Shown here: piece by piece, positions 5,385 to 5,943 of the stretch
Layout of the letters: the number at the start of each line of letters is the position of its first letter
Numbering within the stretch: the first letter of the stretch is position 1
Assembly: GCA_035296965.1 (NCBI GenBank)
Contig: DATGZX010000376.1
Span: 1-5,943, forward strand
Length of the DNA stretch: 5,943 nt
Source of the DNA: DATGZX01 sp035296965
Lineage (GTDB): Bacteria > Planctomycetota > Planctomycetia > Gemmatales > Gemmataceae
Direction of reading: 5' to 3'
Made by a program: the position numbers and the translations under genes
Notes under the pieces: generated by a model
The model's input: the letters and a program-made list of their open reading frames with translations, nothing else
What the model was told of the DNA's origin: nothing
Database searches by the model: none

Positions 5385-5765
5385 TCAAAGAGGCTCGTCT
5401 GGAAGCGTGCCCGAAATCGCTTGCCAGCGGATTCCTTCGCCGCTGCCGTCACCCAAGAATCGGAGCAATGACTGCTTTTGATTGCGATTCAGCGCGTTGA
5501 TTGTGTCATGAAGCCTGCGTTTAGAATCCTGATTGTGCTGAGGTGGCAAGGGGTCATCGATGCGTGGCGGCCAACCATCGTCTTGAAACGTGGATAAGAT
5601 GATCTCCTGGTTGGGCGCCGGAACTTTGAATTGTTTGACGAGAATCCCGCCCAGGCGCAGCTCCTGGCGCTCGCGGTCCCAAATGGGCACGATCGCTGCC
5701 GCCGGCGCGCCGTTGCTCCCAGTGAAATGGCCTTCTCGGCTATGCGGAGATTGAGCCTGATCCAT
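5385..5765 (-). CDS. Conserved hypothetical protein, possible winged-helix DNA-binding domain
   Basis: This gene encodes 126 residues with no signal peptide or membrane segment. I recognise the sequence style as a conserved planctomycete-type protein but know no assigned function. From about residue 29 the order is: a WD pair, a strand (ELRLGG, 35-40), a helix starting at NQE (52-54), the block GWPPRIDDPLP (64-74), a basic helix RLHDTINALNR (84-94), and a Gly-rich turn between strands (LLRFLGDGSGEGIRW, 101-114 region). Strand, helices, basic helix and Gly-rich wing resemble the OmpR/PhoB C-terminal winged helix; that is inference from layout only. The first 25 residues are low in conserved character. 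The ATG at 5765 has no visible Shine-Dalgarno sequence, unlike the other five genes, and the same frame stays open upstream to a TGA at 5820-5822 with gene-like sequence. The true start may therefore lie upstream, or the gene may be broken. The coding call for residues 29-126 is solid. Confidence 0.82.
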   Translation of the reverse strand: MDQAQSPHSREGHFTGSNGAPAAAIVPIWDRERQELRLGGILVKQFKVPAPNQEIILSTFQDDGWPPRIDDPLPPQHNQDSKRRLHDTINALNRNQKQSLLRFLGDGSGEGIRWQAISGTLPDEPL

Positions 5766-5819
5766 GCTGCCGGCTACAGCGATGCCCCGTTCGGTCAGGA
5801 TAAAGCCAGGGCGAACGCA

Positions 5820-5943
5820 TCAAACTTTCTCTAGGTTTCGTGCCCCAGCCAAGGTTTCCTCGAGAAAACCCGTGTCCAAGGCAGCCGCCTTGCGTTTCCG
5901 TGCGATGCTCGTTTTGGCCGGATTCCGCTTGAGCAGGCTTAAC
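5820..5943 (-). CDS. Possible 3' end of an upstream gene, or broken 5' part of the 5385-5765 gene
   Basis: From the window edge, this minus-strand frame is open for 40 codons and ends in TGA at 5820-5822. It reads as a basic then acidic peptide (contains KRNPAKTSIARKRKAAALD and ends GARNLEKV). I do not recognise it. It is in the same frame as the gene at 5385-5765, separated by that stop and 18 codons. The TGA overlaps an ATG in another frame (TGATG, 5822-5818), an arrangement often seen in translational coupling, but that ATG leads only to a 26-codon ORF. It may be the C-terminus of a separate gene or the upstream part of an interrupted gene. The window edge prevents a decision. Confidence 0.3.
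   Translation of the reverse strand, partial: LSLLKRNPAKTSIARKRKAAALDTGFLEETLAGARNLEKV

Overview
This window most likely comes from a planctomycete chromosome, probably of the Gemmataceae type. The best lineage marker is the gene at 3485-4108. After a signal peptide and a very cysteine-rich segment, it ends in a close match to the TIGR03000 domain, which is characteristic of Planctomycetes. The moderately high GC, wide intergenic spaces and conserved proteins of unknown function fit that. No tRNA, rRNA, CRISPR array or transposase gene is visible.

All six supported genes are on the minus strand, so transcription runs from high to low coordinates. In that order they are: (1) 5765-5385, a 126-residue conserved protein whose layout resembles a winged-helix DNA-binding domain, with a suspicious start; (2) 5187-4339, a papain-family (C1A) protein whose catalytic His position is Gln; (3) 4108-3485, a secreted Cys-rich TIGR03000 protein; (4) 3338-2415, a G1 (eqolisin-type) glutamic peptidase with both catalytic residues present; (5) 1925-963, a papain-fold-like protein with Cys and His motifs and a Ser-rich tandem-repeat tail; (6) 879-589, a small beta-rich protein of unknown function. 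Possibly the end of a seventh gene lies at 5943-5820.

Genes 2 to 6 each have a clear Shine-Dalgarno sequence. The gaps between genes run from about 80 to 490 bases, so this looks like a run of co-oriented genes rather than one tight operon. Three perfect hairpins lie in intergenic DNA at 182-227, 471-505 and 3425-3460. Two of them sit just downstream of minus-strand genes, but none has a good U-tract. A 23-base direct repeat with one mismatch brackets the C1A gene exactly. A repeat-and-hairpin locus occupies 409-541.

The common theme is peptidase-type folds: three peptidase-like proteins of two mechanistic classes next to a secreted disulfide-rich protein. One of the three has probably lost a catalytic residue. 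That they form a functional unit is inference; the sequence shows only clustering and shared orientation.
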